DNA from: Rhabdaerophilum sp. SD176
GTDB lineage: Bacteria; Pseudomonadota; Alphaproteobacteria; Rhizobiales; Beijerinckiaceae
Direction: 5' to 3'
DNA: 64,000 nt
NCBI RefSeq assembly: GCF_030143245.1
Contig: NZ_JARJNS010000001.1
Location: 620,001-684,000 of the forward strand
The notes under the pieces are model-generated. The model saw nothing but the letters and a program-made list of their open reading frames with translations, did no database searches and was not told the origin of the DNA. A program made the position numbers and the translations under genes. Below are positions 26,276-34,684 of this stretch, in pieces; position 1 is the stretch's first letter; each line of letters opens with the position of its first letter.

Positions 26276-27174
26276 AACCCGGCCCTCACCTCATCAAGGA
26301 TTTCCTTGGCGCGGCTGCCCTGCAGCTTGACGATGTCATCCTGGTATTTCAGCAGCACGCCGAGCGTGTCGGAAACGAGAGCCGGGTCGAGTGCCACGGC
26401 ATCGAGTTCAACCAATGCGGTGGCCCAGTCCAGCGTCTCGGCGACGCCGGGCACCTTGAACAGGTCTTCCTGACGGATCGCCTGGACATAGGCCACGATC
26501 TGCTTCGAGAGCTGCGCCGGCACCTTCGGCGCCTTGGCCTTGAGGATCGCGAGTTCCCGCGCGGTATCCGGGTAATCGACCCAATGGTAGAGGCAGCGGC
26601 GCTTCAAGGCGTCATGCACCTCGCGGGTGCGGTTCGAGGTGATGATGACGATCGGCGGCGCCGGCGCGCGGATCGTGCCGAGTTCCGGGATCGTCGCCTG
26701 GAAATCGGAAAGGATTTCCAGCAGGAACGCCTCGAAGGCCTCGTCCGTGCGGTCCAGCTCGTCGATCAGCAGCACCGGCGGGCCGGCCGGATCAGCCTCC
26801 AGCGCTTGCAGCAGCGGCCGCTTGACGAGGAAGCGTTCGGAAAACACGTCCGCGGCGAGCTTCGCCCGGTCATGCTCGCCCGAGGCCTCGCCGAGGCGGA
26901 TCGCCATCATCTGGCCTGCATAGTTCCACTCATAAAGCGCAGCAGCGCTGTCGAGCCCTTCATAGCATTGCAGCCGGATCAGCTTGCGGCCCAAGGCCCG
27001 CGCCAGCACCTTGGCGATCTCGGTCTTGCCGACGCCGGCTTCCCCCTCGAGGAAGAGCGGCCGGCCGAGCCGCAGCGCGAGAAACAGCACGGTCGCGAAG
27101 CCGCGCTCCGCGACATAGGATTCGGCGCGGAGCAGATCGAGCGTGGCATCGATCGAGGCAGGCGCATGGATCAT
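26272..27174 (-). CDS. MoxR-family AAA+ ATPase, CoxD-like
   Basis: 300 residues. Walker A is GEAGVGKTEI (about residue 43), Walker B is VLLIDELDRT, sensor 1 is IITSN and an arginine-finger region is RRC. MoxR/CoxD ATPases act with VWA proteins to mature metalloenzymes. The ATG begins MIHAPASID and overlaps the LysE gene stop (ATGA). Its own stop overlaps the next gene (GTGA). It belongs functionally with CoxE and the form II CoxSLM enzyme upstream. Confidence 0.9.
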   Translation of the reverse strand: MIHAPASIDATLDLLRAESYVAERGFATVLFLALRLGRPLFLEGEAGVGKTEIAKVLARALGRKLIRLQCYEGLDSAAALYEWNYAGQMMAIRLGEASGEHDRAKLAADVFSERFLVKRPLLQALEADPAGPPVLLIDELDRTDEAFEAFLLEILSDFQATIPELGTIRAPAPPIVIITSNRTREVHDALKRRCLYHWVDYPDTARELAILKAKAPKVPAQLSKQIVAYVQAIRQEDLFKVPGVAETLDWATALVELDAVALDPALVSDTLGVLLKYQDDIVKLQGSRAKEILDEVRAGL

Positions 27175-27773
27175 CGACGGGTCCCCCAGAAAAACCAGAC
27201 CGCGACCAGCGCGATCGACACCGCCAGCAGGCGGCGGACCAGCCGCTCGCGCGGCCCTTCCACGAGATAGGGCCGGAGCGCGGCGGCGAACAGCACGATC
27301 AGGGCATGGACCGCCGTCGCGACCAGCACATAGATCAGCACAAGCAGCAGGGTCTGCCCAGCCACGCCGCCGGCTGCCGGTGTGAGGAAGAGCGGCAGGA
27401 CCAGCACATAGAAGGCTGCCGCTTTCGGGTTGAGCAGGTTGGTGACGAGCGCCCTCCGGAACGCCGCACGCGGGCCTGCCCCGTCGCCGTTCTCGGCGGC
27501 AGCGCCGCGCCACGCGTCCCAGGCGAGGTAAAGCAGGAAGGTGGCCCCGCCATAGCGCAAACCGTCATAGGCCATCGGCACGGTCTCGATCAGCGTGGCG
27601 AGGCCGAACATCGAGGCGAGGCCGATGCCCGTCAGCCCGAGGGCCACCCCGGCCACGGCCGCCAGCCCCACGCGACGGCCTTCGGCCAGCGCGAGCGTGG
27701 CGAGATAGGCCATGTTCGGCCCGGGCGTCATCTCGATCAGCAGCGAGGCCAGGGCAAATTCCAGAACGCGCAC
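27171..27773 (-). CDS. LysE-family translocator
   Basis: About 200 residues with six membrane segments and the LysE/RhtB N-terminal signature MTPGPNM near residue 15. Such proteins export amino acids or related compounds. The GTG start at 27773 has a GGAG about 13 bp upstream and sits in front of the hydrophobic N-terminus; a longer in-frame start adds 37 non-hydrophobic residues. It is the first gene of the maturation operon and overlaps MoxR by ATGA. Its link to the Mo enzyme is unclear. Confidence 0.85.
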   Translation of the reverse strand: MRVLEFALASLLIEMTPGPNMAYLATLALAEGRRVGLAAVAGVALGLTGIGLASMFGLATLIETVPMAYDGLRYGGATFLLYLAWDAWRGAAAENGDGAGPRAAFRRALVTNLLNPKAAAFYVLVLPLFLTPAAGGVAGQTLLLVLIYVLVATAVHALIVLFAAALRPYLVEGPRERLVRRLLAVSIALVAVWFFWGTRR

Positions 27774-27862
27774 GCTGACCTGTCTCCGGATGCCGCCCGT
27801 TGCAAAGGCGTCATATTGATGTTCTATTTCTGTTCTCGTCCAACCTGCAAGGAGATTGAACA

Positions 27863-28225
27863 ATGAACCCGAAGGAAACCGCAATCGCTTTCGCGGCGCT
27901 GCTGAAGGATGGCAAGCATATCGAAGCTGCCACTCAGTTCAACGCGCCGGATATTGCCAGCTTCGAGGCGATGGAAGGGCCGATGGCGGCTTGCCATGGC
28001 GCCGAAGCCGTGAAAGCCAAGAGCGACTGGTGGTATGCCAACCATGAGGTCCATTCCGCCAATGCCGATGGCCCCCTGATCAACGGCAACCAGTTCCTGA
28101 TGCGGTTCTCGCTGGACGTCACCCCGAAAATGACCGGCCAGCGCATGCAGATGGAAGAATTCGGCCTCTATACCGTCCGCGACGGGAAGATCGTCGAGGA
28201 GCGCTTCTTCTATCCCACCGCTTGA
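27863..28225 (+). CDS. SnoaL-like (NTF2 superfamily) protein
   Basis: 120 residues, single SnoaL/NTF2-like domain. It has the helix-loop at residues 1-20, FEAMEGPMAACHGAEAVKAK in the middle and EFGLYTVRDGKIVEERFFY at the end. An AAGGAG site precedes the ATG. It lies between the divergent LysE operon and the convergent coxM gene, and is the second NTF2-like protein in this cluster. Substrate or partner unknown. Confidence 0.82.
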   Translation: MNPKETAIAFAALLKDGKHIEAATQFNAPDIASFEAMEGPMAACHGAEAVKAKSDWWYANHEVHSANADGPLINGNQFLMRFSLDVTPKMTGQRMQMEEFGLYTVRDGKIVEERFFYPTA

Positions 28226-28231
28226 GGGAAG

Positions 28232-28255
28232 GCCGGCCGGATAGCTCCGGCCGGC
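28232..28255. terminator. Strong hairpin between convergent SnoaL-like and coxM genes
   Basis: A perfect 9-bp stem (GCCGGCCGG pairing with CCGGCCGGC) around a 6-base loop (ATAGCT) between two convergent genes. There is no T-run on either side, so it may end transcription only weakly or protect the 3' ends. Confidence 0.5.
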
Positions 28256-28262
28256 TCCGCAC

Positions 28263-29069
28263 TCATTTTGCCGTGGCGGCCGTGACAGCCCGGCGGGCCA
28301 TCACGCCGATGAGATGGCTGCGATATTCCGCCGAGGCGTGGATATCGCTGTTCAGATCCTTGGCCGGCGGATTCGTCACGCCCTCGAGCGATTTCGCGTT
28401 GAAGCGCTTGCCGAGCGCCGCTTCGGCTTCCGCCCAGCGGAACACGCCATCCGAGCCGGCGCCCGTCACGGCGACGACCACCGACGAACCCTTCTTGCCG
28501 ACGGCGACACCCACCATCGCATAGCGCGAGGCCGGGTTGCGGAACTTCGCATAGGCGAACTTGCCGCCCGTCGGCACAATGACCTTCGTGATGATCTCGC
28601 CCTCGTCGAGCGCGGTCGAGAACATGCCGGTGAAGAACTCGCCCGCCGGGATCTTCCGCCGATTGGTGACAATCGTCGCACCGAGGGCCAGCAGTCCGGC
28701 CGGATAATCCGCTGCCGGATCATTATTGGCGATCGAGCCGCCGATCGTGCCCTTGTGGCGCACATGCGGGTCACCGATGCCGCCCGCCAGGGCGGCAAGC
28801 CCGGGCAGCAACTCCCGGACGAGCGCGGAGGAAGCCACTTCGGCATGGCTCGTCATCGCACCGATGACAAGGTTACGGCCCTTCTGCTCGATCCCTACCA
28901 GTTCCGGCACGCCGGACAGGTCGATCACGGCAGCGGGGCTGGCCAGCCGCTGTTTCATGGTGGGGAGCAGGGTCTGCCCCCCGGCGAGGATCTTCGCATC
29001 CTCGACCTTGCCGATCAGGCTGTTGGCCTGGCGAAGGGTGGCGGGACGATGGAAATCAAAGGCGTACAT
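28263..29069 (-). CDS. coxM: FAD-binding subunit M of a CO-dehydrogenase/xanthine-oxidase-type enzyme
   Basis: 268 residues. FAD contacts are visible: KILAGGQTLLPTMKQRL near residue 30 and AGGIGDPHVRHKGTIGGSIANNDPAADYP near 95-123, plus the C-terminal lobe (about 180-260) that packs on the small subunit. It passes electrons from the CoxS iron-sulfur clusters to the acceptor. Third gene of the coxS-coxL-coxM order typical of form II enzymes; a hairpin lies in the 91-bp gap after coxL. Cytoplasmic or membrane-associated. Confidence 0.92.
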   Translation of the reverse strand: MYAFDFHRPATLRQANSLIGKVEDAKILAGGQTLLPTMKQRLASPAAVIDLSGVPELVGIEQKGRNLVIGAMTSHAEVASSALVRELLPGLAALAGGIGDPHVRHKGTIGGSIANNDPAADYPAGLLALGATIVTNRRKIPAGEFFTGMFSTALDEGEIITKVIVPTGGKFAYAKFRNPASRYAMVGVAVGKKGSSVVVAVTGAGSDGVFRWAEAEAALGKRFNAKSLEGVTNPPAKDLNSDIHASAEYRSHLIGVMARRAVTAATAK

Positions 29070-29102
29070 GGTGGATCTCCTGAATTCAGTGAGGCGGTCG
29101 GG

Positions 29103-29145
29103 AGTTGGCCATCGGCAGTTGTGCTCGGACTGCCGAAGGCCAACT
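29103..29145 (-). repeat. Intercistronic hairpin between coxL and coxM
   Basis: A 17-bp inverted repeat with one mismatch (left arm 29103-29119, right arm 29129-29145) and a 9-base loop. In the transcript it would form a very stable stem just after the coxL stop, which could set relative levels or protect the 3' end of the upstream mRNA. No T-run follows, so it is not a simple terminator. Confidence 0.65.
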
Positions 29146-29160
29146 GCCCATGCCCCGATC

Positions 29161-31524
29161 TTATTCCGCAGCCCGCGCGAGGCCGGCCTGCGCCGCCTGC
29201 CAGACGGCCTGCGGCGTGGCCGGCATGGCGATATTCTCGTGGCCGAGCGCGTCGGTGATCGCGTTCATCACCGCCGCAGGCGCAGCGATGGCGCCAGCCT
29301 CGCCACAACCCTTGATGCCCAGTGGGTTCGATGGGCACGGTGTGGTGGTGTGGTCGACGCGGAAGGACGGCAGGTCATCGGCGCGCGGCATGGCGTAATC
29401 CATGTAGCTCGCGGTCAGAAGCTGGCCGTTGGAGTCGTAGACGGCTCCTTCGAGCAGCGCCTGCCCGATCCCCTGCGCAATGCCGCCATGGACCTGCCCT
29501 TCCACGATCATCGGGTTGATGATCACGCCGAAATCATCCACCGCCGTCCATTTGGCGATGGTGGTGACGCCGGTATCGGGGTCGATCTCGACTTCGGCAA
29601 TATGCACGCCCGAGGGGAAGGTGAAGTTGGTCGGGTCATAGAAGGCCCCCTCCTTCAGCCCCGGCTCGAGCTGTTCGCCGGTGAACTTGTGGGCGATATA
29701 GGCCTGCAGGGCGACCGAGGCAAAATCGATCGACTTGTCGGTACCCTTCACCGAGAACTGGCCGTCCTTGAAGTCGATATCAGCCTCGGAGGCTTCCAGC
29801 ACGAAACTGGCCACCTTCTTGGCCTTGGCCTCGATCTTGTCGAGCGCCTTGACGATGGCGGACATCCCCACCGCGCCGGACCGGGAGCCATAGGTGCCCA
29901 TGCCCATCTGCACCTTGTCGGTATCGCCATGGACGATCGCGACATTCTCAATCGGGATGCCGAGCCGCCCGGCCACGAGCTGGGCGAAGGTGGTCTCGTG
30001 GCCCTGGCCGTGGCTGTGCGAGCCGGTCAGCACTTCCACGGTCCCGACCGGGTTGACGCGCACCTCGGCCGATTCCCACAGGCCGACACCCGCGCCGAGC
30101 GAGCCCACCGCCGCCGACGGCGCGATGCCGCAGGCTTCGATATAGGCCGAATAGCCGAGGCCGCGCAGCTTTCCGGCCTTGGCGCTCTCGCGCTTGCGGC
30201 GGGCGAAGCCCTTCACATCATGGATCTCCATCGCCTTGGCCAGCGAGGCGTTGTAGTCGCCCGTGTCATAGCACATGATCACCGGCGTCTGGTGCGGGAA
30301 GGACTTGATGAAGTTCTTCTTGCGGAATGCCGCCGGATCCATGCCGAGTTCACGGGCCGCCACTTCCATCAGCCGCTCGATCACGAAAGTGGCTTCCGGC
30401 CGGCCGGCGCCGCGATAGGCGTCGACCGGGGCGGTGTTCGTGTAAACGGCCTCCACCTCGCCGTAGATGGCGGGGATATTGTACTGCCCCGACAGGAGCG
30501 GCACATAGAGATAGGTCGGCACCGAGGAAGCGAAGGTGGAGAGGTAGGCGCCGAGATTGGCCCGCGTCTTCACATGAAGCCCGAGGATCTTGCCATTCTC
30601 GTCAATCGCCATCTCGGCATGGGTGAGATGGTCGCGGCCATGGGCAATGGCGAGGAATTCCTCGGTCCGGTCCGCCACCCATTTCACCGGCCGCCCGACC
30701 TTCTTGGCCGCCCAGACGCAGATCGTCTCCTCGGCATAGATGAAGATCTTGGAGCCGAATCCGCCGCCGACATCCGGCGCGATCACGCGGAGCTTGTGCT
30801 CCGGCGCAATGCCGATGAAGGCGGAAAGCACCAGCCGCGCGACATGCGGGTTCTGGCTGGTCGTGTAGAGCGTGAAGGCTTCCTCGCCGGGATTGTAGTC
30901 GCCGATCGCCGCGCGCGGTTCCATTGCGTTGGGAATGAGGCGGTTATTGACGAGGTCGATCTTCGTGACGTGTTTCGCCTTCCTGAAGGCTGCCTTCACG
31001 GCAGCCTCGTCGCCGAGATGCCAGTCATAGACCTGGTTGTCCGGCGCGGCATCATGGATGGCGGGGCTGCCCTTCTTCGTCGCGGAGGCAAGGTCGACAA
31101 CCGGCTTCAGCGGCTCGTAATCGACGATGATCGCTTCCGCTGCGTCGCGCGCCTCGGCGAGCGTCTCGGCGATGACGACGGCGACATGATCCCCGACATA
31201 GCGCACCTTCCCGACCGCCAGCGCCGGATGGGCGCCGGCCTTCATCGGGGTGCCGTCCTTCGAATGGATCATCCAGCCGCAGATCAGCCCGCCGACCTTG
31301 TCCGCCTCGATATCGGCGCCGGTGAAGATCCCGACAACGCCCGGCATCGCCGCAGCTTTGGCGGTATCGATCTTGCGGATCTTCGCATGGGCATGCGGCG
31401 AACGCAGGAAATAGGCATGGGCCTGCCCGGGACGGTTGATATCGTCCGTGTAATTGCCCTTGCCAGTGATGAAGCGGAAATCTTCCTTGCGCTCGACGCG
31501 CGCACCAATTCCGGTGCCAGCCAT
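29161..31524 (-). CDS. coxL: Molybdopterin-binding large subunit, form II CoxL-like
   Basis: 787 residues, full length for the xanthine oxidase family. The active-site loop is AYRGAGR at 369-375. This is the form II signature; true CO dehydrogenase (form I) has AYxCSFR with a Cys that binds copper, which is absent here. The catalytic Glu is in GCGEAG near residue 742. Mo-cofactor-binding stretches such as DVGGGFGSK (251-259) are present. The natural substrate cannot be told from sequence; CO oxidation is unlikely. A GGAGGG site precedes the ATG. Confidence 0.94.
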   Translation of the reverse strand: MAGTGIGARVERKEDFRFITGKGNYTDDINRPGQAHAYFLRSPHAHAKIRKIDTAKAAAMPGVVGIFTGADIEADKVGGLICGWMIHSKDGTPMKAGAHPALAVGKVRYVGDHVAVVIAETLAEARDAAEAIIVDYEPLKPVVDLASATKKGSPAIHDAAPDNQVYDWHLGDEAAVKAAFRKAKHVTKIDLVNNRLIPNAMEPRAAIGDYNPGEEAFTLYTTSQNPHVARLVLSAFIGIAPEHKLRVIAPDVGGGFGSKIFIYAEETICVWAAKKVGRPVKWVADRTEEFLAIAHGRDHLTHAEMAIDENGKILGLHVKTRANLGAYLSTFASSVPTYLYVPLLSGQYNIPAIYGEVEAVYTNTAPVDAYRGAGRPEATFVIERLMEVAARELGMDPAAFRKKNFIKSFPHQTPVIMCYDTGDYNASLAKAMEIHDVKGFARRKRESAKAGKLRGLGYSAYIEACGIAPSAAVGSLGAGVGLWESAEVRVNPVGTVEVLTGSHSHGQGHETTFAQLVAGRLGIPIENVAIVHGDTDKVQMGMGTYGSRSGAVGMSAIVKALDKIEAKAKKVASFVLEASEADIDFKDGQFSVKGTDKSIDFASVALQAYIAHKFTGEQLEPGLKEGAFYDPTNFTFPSGVHIAEVEIDPDTGVTTIAKWTAVDDFGVIINPMIVEGQVHGGIAQGIGQALLEGAVYDSNGQLLTASYMDYAMPRADDLPSFRVDHTTTPCPSNPLGIKGCGEAGAIAAPAAVMNAITDALGHENIAMPATPQAVWQAAQAGLARAAE

Positions 31525-31616
31525 GGTGTTCCCTCCTGATGATCCGGGCATTGGGCTTCCGGCAATCGGTGCGGATCTCGCCTCGACTGCCGACCGCCTT
31601 GTTCGGACTGCCCTTG

Positions 31617-32105
<489 letters not shown>

Positions 32106-32436
32106 GAAACTCTCCTTGAGCGAAAATGGGCACAAAACCGCGCCCAACGTTTCCTGGCGGGGCCTTGTAATGCCGTTTTTGGGTCTTTTTCCCCGGTTTT
32201 TCTAAGGTGGACCCGTTCTAAAGAAACCGTCAAGCGGCCAATTGCACGCAAACCGGCAAATTCGTTTGCGCATCGCAGCAATTCAAAAGCTGATAGCCGG
32301 CAAGAAAACCGCCGGAAACACCCGCTTCATGAAGAAGGCCTTCCGCCGAAGAAGCCGTGCCGCTTTCGCTTGTTTTTCCATCCGATTGCCATGAAGCTAG
32401 GCAGGTTCGCGACGAACCCTTCCCGAGGATCTCCCT
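32106..32436. promoter_or_regulatory. Divergent intergenic region (coxS / PcaD-like gene)
   Basis: About 330 bp without a gene. It must contain the promoter for coxSLM on one strand and for the PcaD-like gene on the other. There are short T-rich tracts at about 32170-32205 but no box I would defend. A small ORF can be read but has no coding signs. Confidence 0.35.
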
Positions 32437-33234
32437 TTGTCTTCCGAAATCTCCTTCATCGATGCCGGCGATGTCCGGTTCCGCATCGCGCGTGACGGCT
32501 CCACGGCCAACCCGCCGCTCATGTTTTCGAACAGTCTCGGCGCGACGCTTGAAATGTGGGATGCCCAGATCCCCGTCTTTGCCGAAACCCACCGCGTGAT
32601 CCGCTATGACGTGCGCGGCCACGGCGGCTCCTCCTGCCCGCCCGGCCCCTATTCGCTGGCCATGCTGGCGCAGGACGCCCTGCGCATCCTCGACACGCTC
32701 CATATCCACAAGGCCGACTGGGTCGGCTGCTCGATGGGCGGCATGGTCGGCATGTATCTGCTCACGTATCACCCGGACCGGATCAACCGCGCCGTCCTCG
32801 GCAACACCGCCGCCTTCATGGGCCCGCCCTTCACCGACTGGAATGCCCGGATACGGCTCGCCCATCGCGAGGGCATGGGCGCCATCGCCGAGGCGATGAA
32901 GATGCGCTGGTTCACGCCCGCCTTCAACCAGTCGAACCCCGGCGAAGTGGCCCGCATCACCGATCAGGTGCGCGAAGCCACCGTGACCGGCTACACCGCC
33001 TGTTGTGCTGCCCTGCGCGACATGGACCAGCGCGAGGCGATCAAGTCGATCTCGAACCCGGTCCTCGTGGTGATCGGGGAGAAGGACATCGCCACCACGC
33101 CGGCCATGGGCGAGATCATGGTGAGCAACATCCCGGGCGCAAAAAAGGCCGTTGTGCCTGGCTCGCATATCGCCAATTGCGAATCTCCGGCCGATTACAA
33201 CCGCGTCGTCGCCGCCTTCCTCGGTACGGCCTGA
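32437..33234 (+). CDS. 3-oxoadipate enol-lactonase-like alpha/beta hydrolase
   Basis: 265 residues, PcaD-like. Features: SNSLGATLEMWDAQI near the start, DVRGHGGS, the nucleophile elbow GCSMGGM (Ser about residue 100), an Asp in VVIGEKDIATTP and the His in PGSHIANCE. PcaD hydrolyses beta-ketoadipate enol-lactone in aromatic degradation, but no other pca genes are here. The start is TTG at 32437 after a GAGGA site; the next in-frame ATG would remove conserved residues. Stop and the SDR start overlap (TGATG). Confidence 0.85.
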   Translation: MSSEISFIDAGDVRFRIARDGSTANPPLMFSNSLGATLEMWDAQIPVFAETHRVIRYDVRGHGGSSCPPGPYSLAMLAQDALRILDTLHIHKADWVGCSMGGMVGMYLLTYHPDRINRAVLGNTAAFMGPPFTDWNARIRLAHREGMGAIAEAMKMRWFTPAFNQSNPGEVARITDQVREATVTGYTACCAALRDMDQREAIKSISNPVLVVIGEKDIATTPAMGEIMVSNIPGAKKAVVPGSHIANCESPADYNRVVAAFLGTA

Positions 33235-33929
33235 TGCCGGTCGCGATCCTCACCGGCGCCGGCAAGGGCATGGGCGGCGCCTGCGCGCGCGAACTCGTCT
33301 CCCGCGGCTGGAATGTCGCGCTGCTCTCCCCCTCGGGCAATGCGGAAACCCTGGCGAAGGAACTCGGCGGCATCGGCATCACCGGCTCCGTCACCGATCC
33401 GGCGGATCTCGCCCGGCTGGTGGATGGCGCAATGGGCGCCTGGGGGCGCATCGACGGGGCTGTCCTTTCCACCGGCCATCCCCCGAAGGGCGATCTGCTC
33501 GCCCTCTCGGACGAGGACTGGGCGAAGGGCCTCGACCTGATCATCCTCAATGTCGTCCGGATCTGCCGGCAGATCACCCCGATCATGGAGAAGCAGGGCG
33601 GCGGCGCCATCGTCAATATCTCGACCTTCGCCGCTTTCGAACCCGATCCCGCCTTTCCGATCTCCTGCACCTTGCGCGCCGGCCTGGCTTCCTTCGCCAA
33701 GCTCTACGCGGATCGCTATGCCGCCCAGAATATCCGGATGAACAACCTCCTGCCGGGCTTCATCGATTCCCTGCCGGAAAAGGAAGTGTTCAAGGCCCGC
33801 ATTCCGATGAAGCGCTACGGCACGGTGGCGGAAATCGCGAAGACTGCCGCTTTCCTGCTTTCGCCCGATGCCGGTTACATCACCGGCCAGAATATCCGGG
33901 TGGATGGCGGAATTACCCGTTCGGTCTGA
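33234..33929 (+). CDS. SDR-family protein with a replaced Tyr-x3-Lys motif
   Basis: 231 residues. The Rossmann start ILTGAGKGMGGACARE and the C-terminal GYITGQNIRVDGG are normal. In the catalytic tetrad, Tyr is S144 and Lys is R148 (in PISCTLRAG), while Ser 130 remains. Ordinary SDR oxidoreductase chemistry is therefore doubtful. It overlaps the PcaD-like gene by one base in TGATG, so the two are translated together and may act on the same pathway. Confidence 0.85.
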   Translation: MPVAILTGAGKGMGGACARELVSRGWNVALLSPSGNAETLAKELGGIGITGSVTDPADLARLVDGAMGAWGRIDGAVLSTGHPPKGDLLALSDEDWAKGLDLIILNVVRICRQITPIMEKQGGGAIVNISTFAAFEPDPAFPISCTLRAGLASFAKLYADRYAAQNIRMNNLLPGFIDSLPEKEVFKARIPMKRYGTVAEIAKTAAFLLSPDAGYITGQNIRVDGGITRSV

Positions 33930-33956
33930 GGGAAACGCCCTGCCCTGAAGGACCGT

Positions 33957-34475
33957 TCACACCGCGTGGTAGGCCCGGCGGACATAGACCAGCCCGCCAT
34001 GGGCATGGCCAAGGCCGATCCCGAGAATCTCGCCGATCACCACGAAATGGCTCGCCACAGGGCGGAAATCGATCACCCTCGCCTCGAAATGAACCAGCGC
34101 ATCGCCAAGCAGCGGCTGTCCGGCCGCGCCGTTGCGCCAGGCGCCATGCGTGAACCGCGCCTCGCCCCGGGCCGGAGTCCGCCCGGCGAAGACATTGGCC
34201 AGTTCCTGCTGGCCGGCCCCCAGCGTATTGACGGCGAAGGCCATGTTCTGCCGGAGGATCGCGGCCGTGCGGCTATTCTGGTTGAGGCAGACGAGCAGGG
34301 TGGGCGGCGCATCGGAAACCGAGGTGACGGCGGTTGCGGTCAACCCGCCGCGGCCGGCCGGGCCATCGGTCGTGATCAGATGCACGGCACCGGCAACCCG
34401 GCTCATGGCATCGCGGAAAAGGGCCTGCCGATCCGGCGAGGCCGCATCCGGGGGCGCCGAAGCTGGTGCAGTCAC
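33957..34475 (-). CDS. Flavin reductase family protein
   Basis: 172 residues of the FMN-binding split-barrel type. Landmarks are LTATAVTSVSDAPPTLLVCLN around residues 45-65, NTLGAGQ, and the C-terminal HFVVIGEI...LVYVRRAY. Such proteins supply reduced flavin to a two-component oxygenase, but no partner oxygenase is adjacent. It lies convergent with the SDR gene and divergent from the aconitase-X operon. Confidence 0.88.
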   Translation of the reverse strand: MTAPASAPPDAASPDRQALFRDAMSRVAGAVHLITTDGPAGRGGLTATAVTSVSDAPPTLLVCLNQNSRTAAILRQNMAFAVNTLGAGQQELANVFAGRTPARGEARFTHGAWRNGAAGQPLLGDALVHFEARVIDFRPVASHFVVIGEILGIGLGHAHGGLVYVRRAYHAV

Positions 34476-34684
34476 GCTTGGTCTCCTTACCCCTCAAGTG
34501 ACGACATTCGGCCGAATCGGCAAGGGGAATCCGCAACGATTTCACGGAGGCGATTTACGCGGTCACCGGAGCCGCTATGCTCCTGCGCGGGTGGCCTTGC
34601 CAGAACCCGTTTCCCGTGCCACCGTGTCCTGATCGTATATTGGATACAATTTCTGGCTGATCCTCCTGCCTCTGGGAAGTTTGC

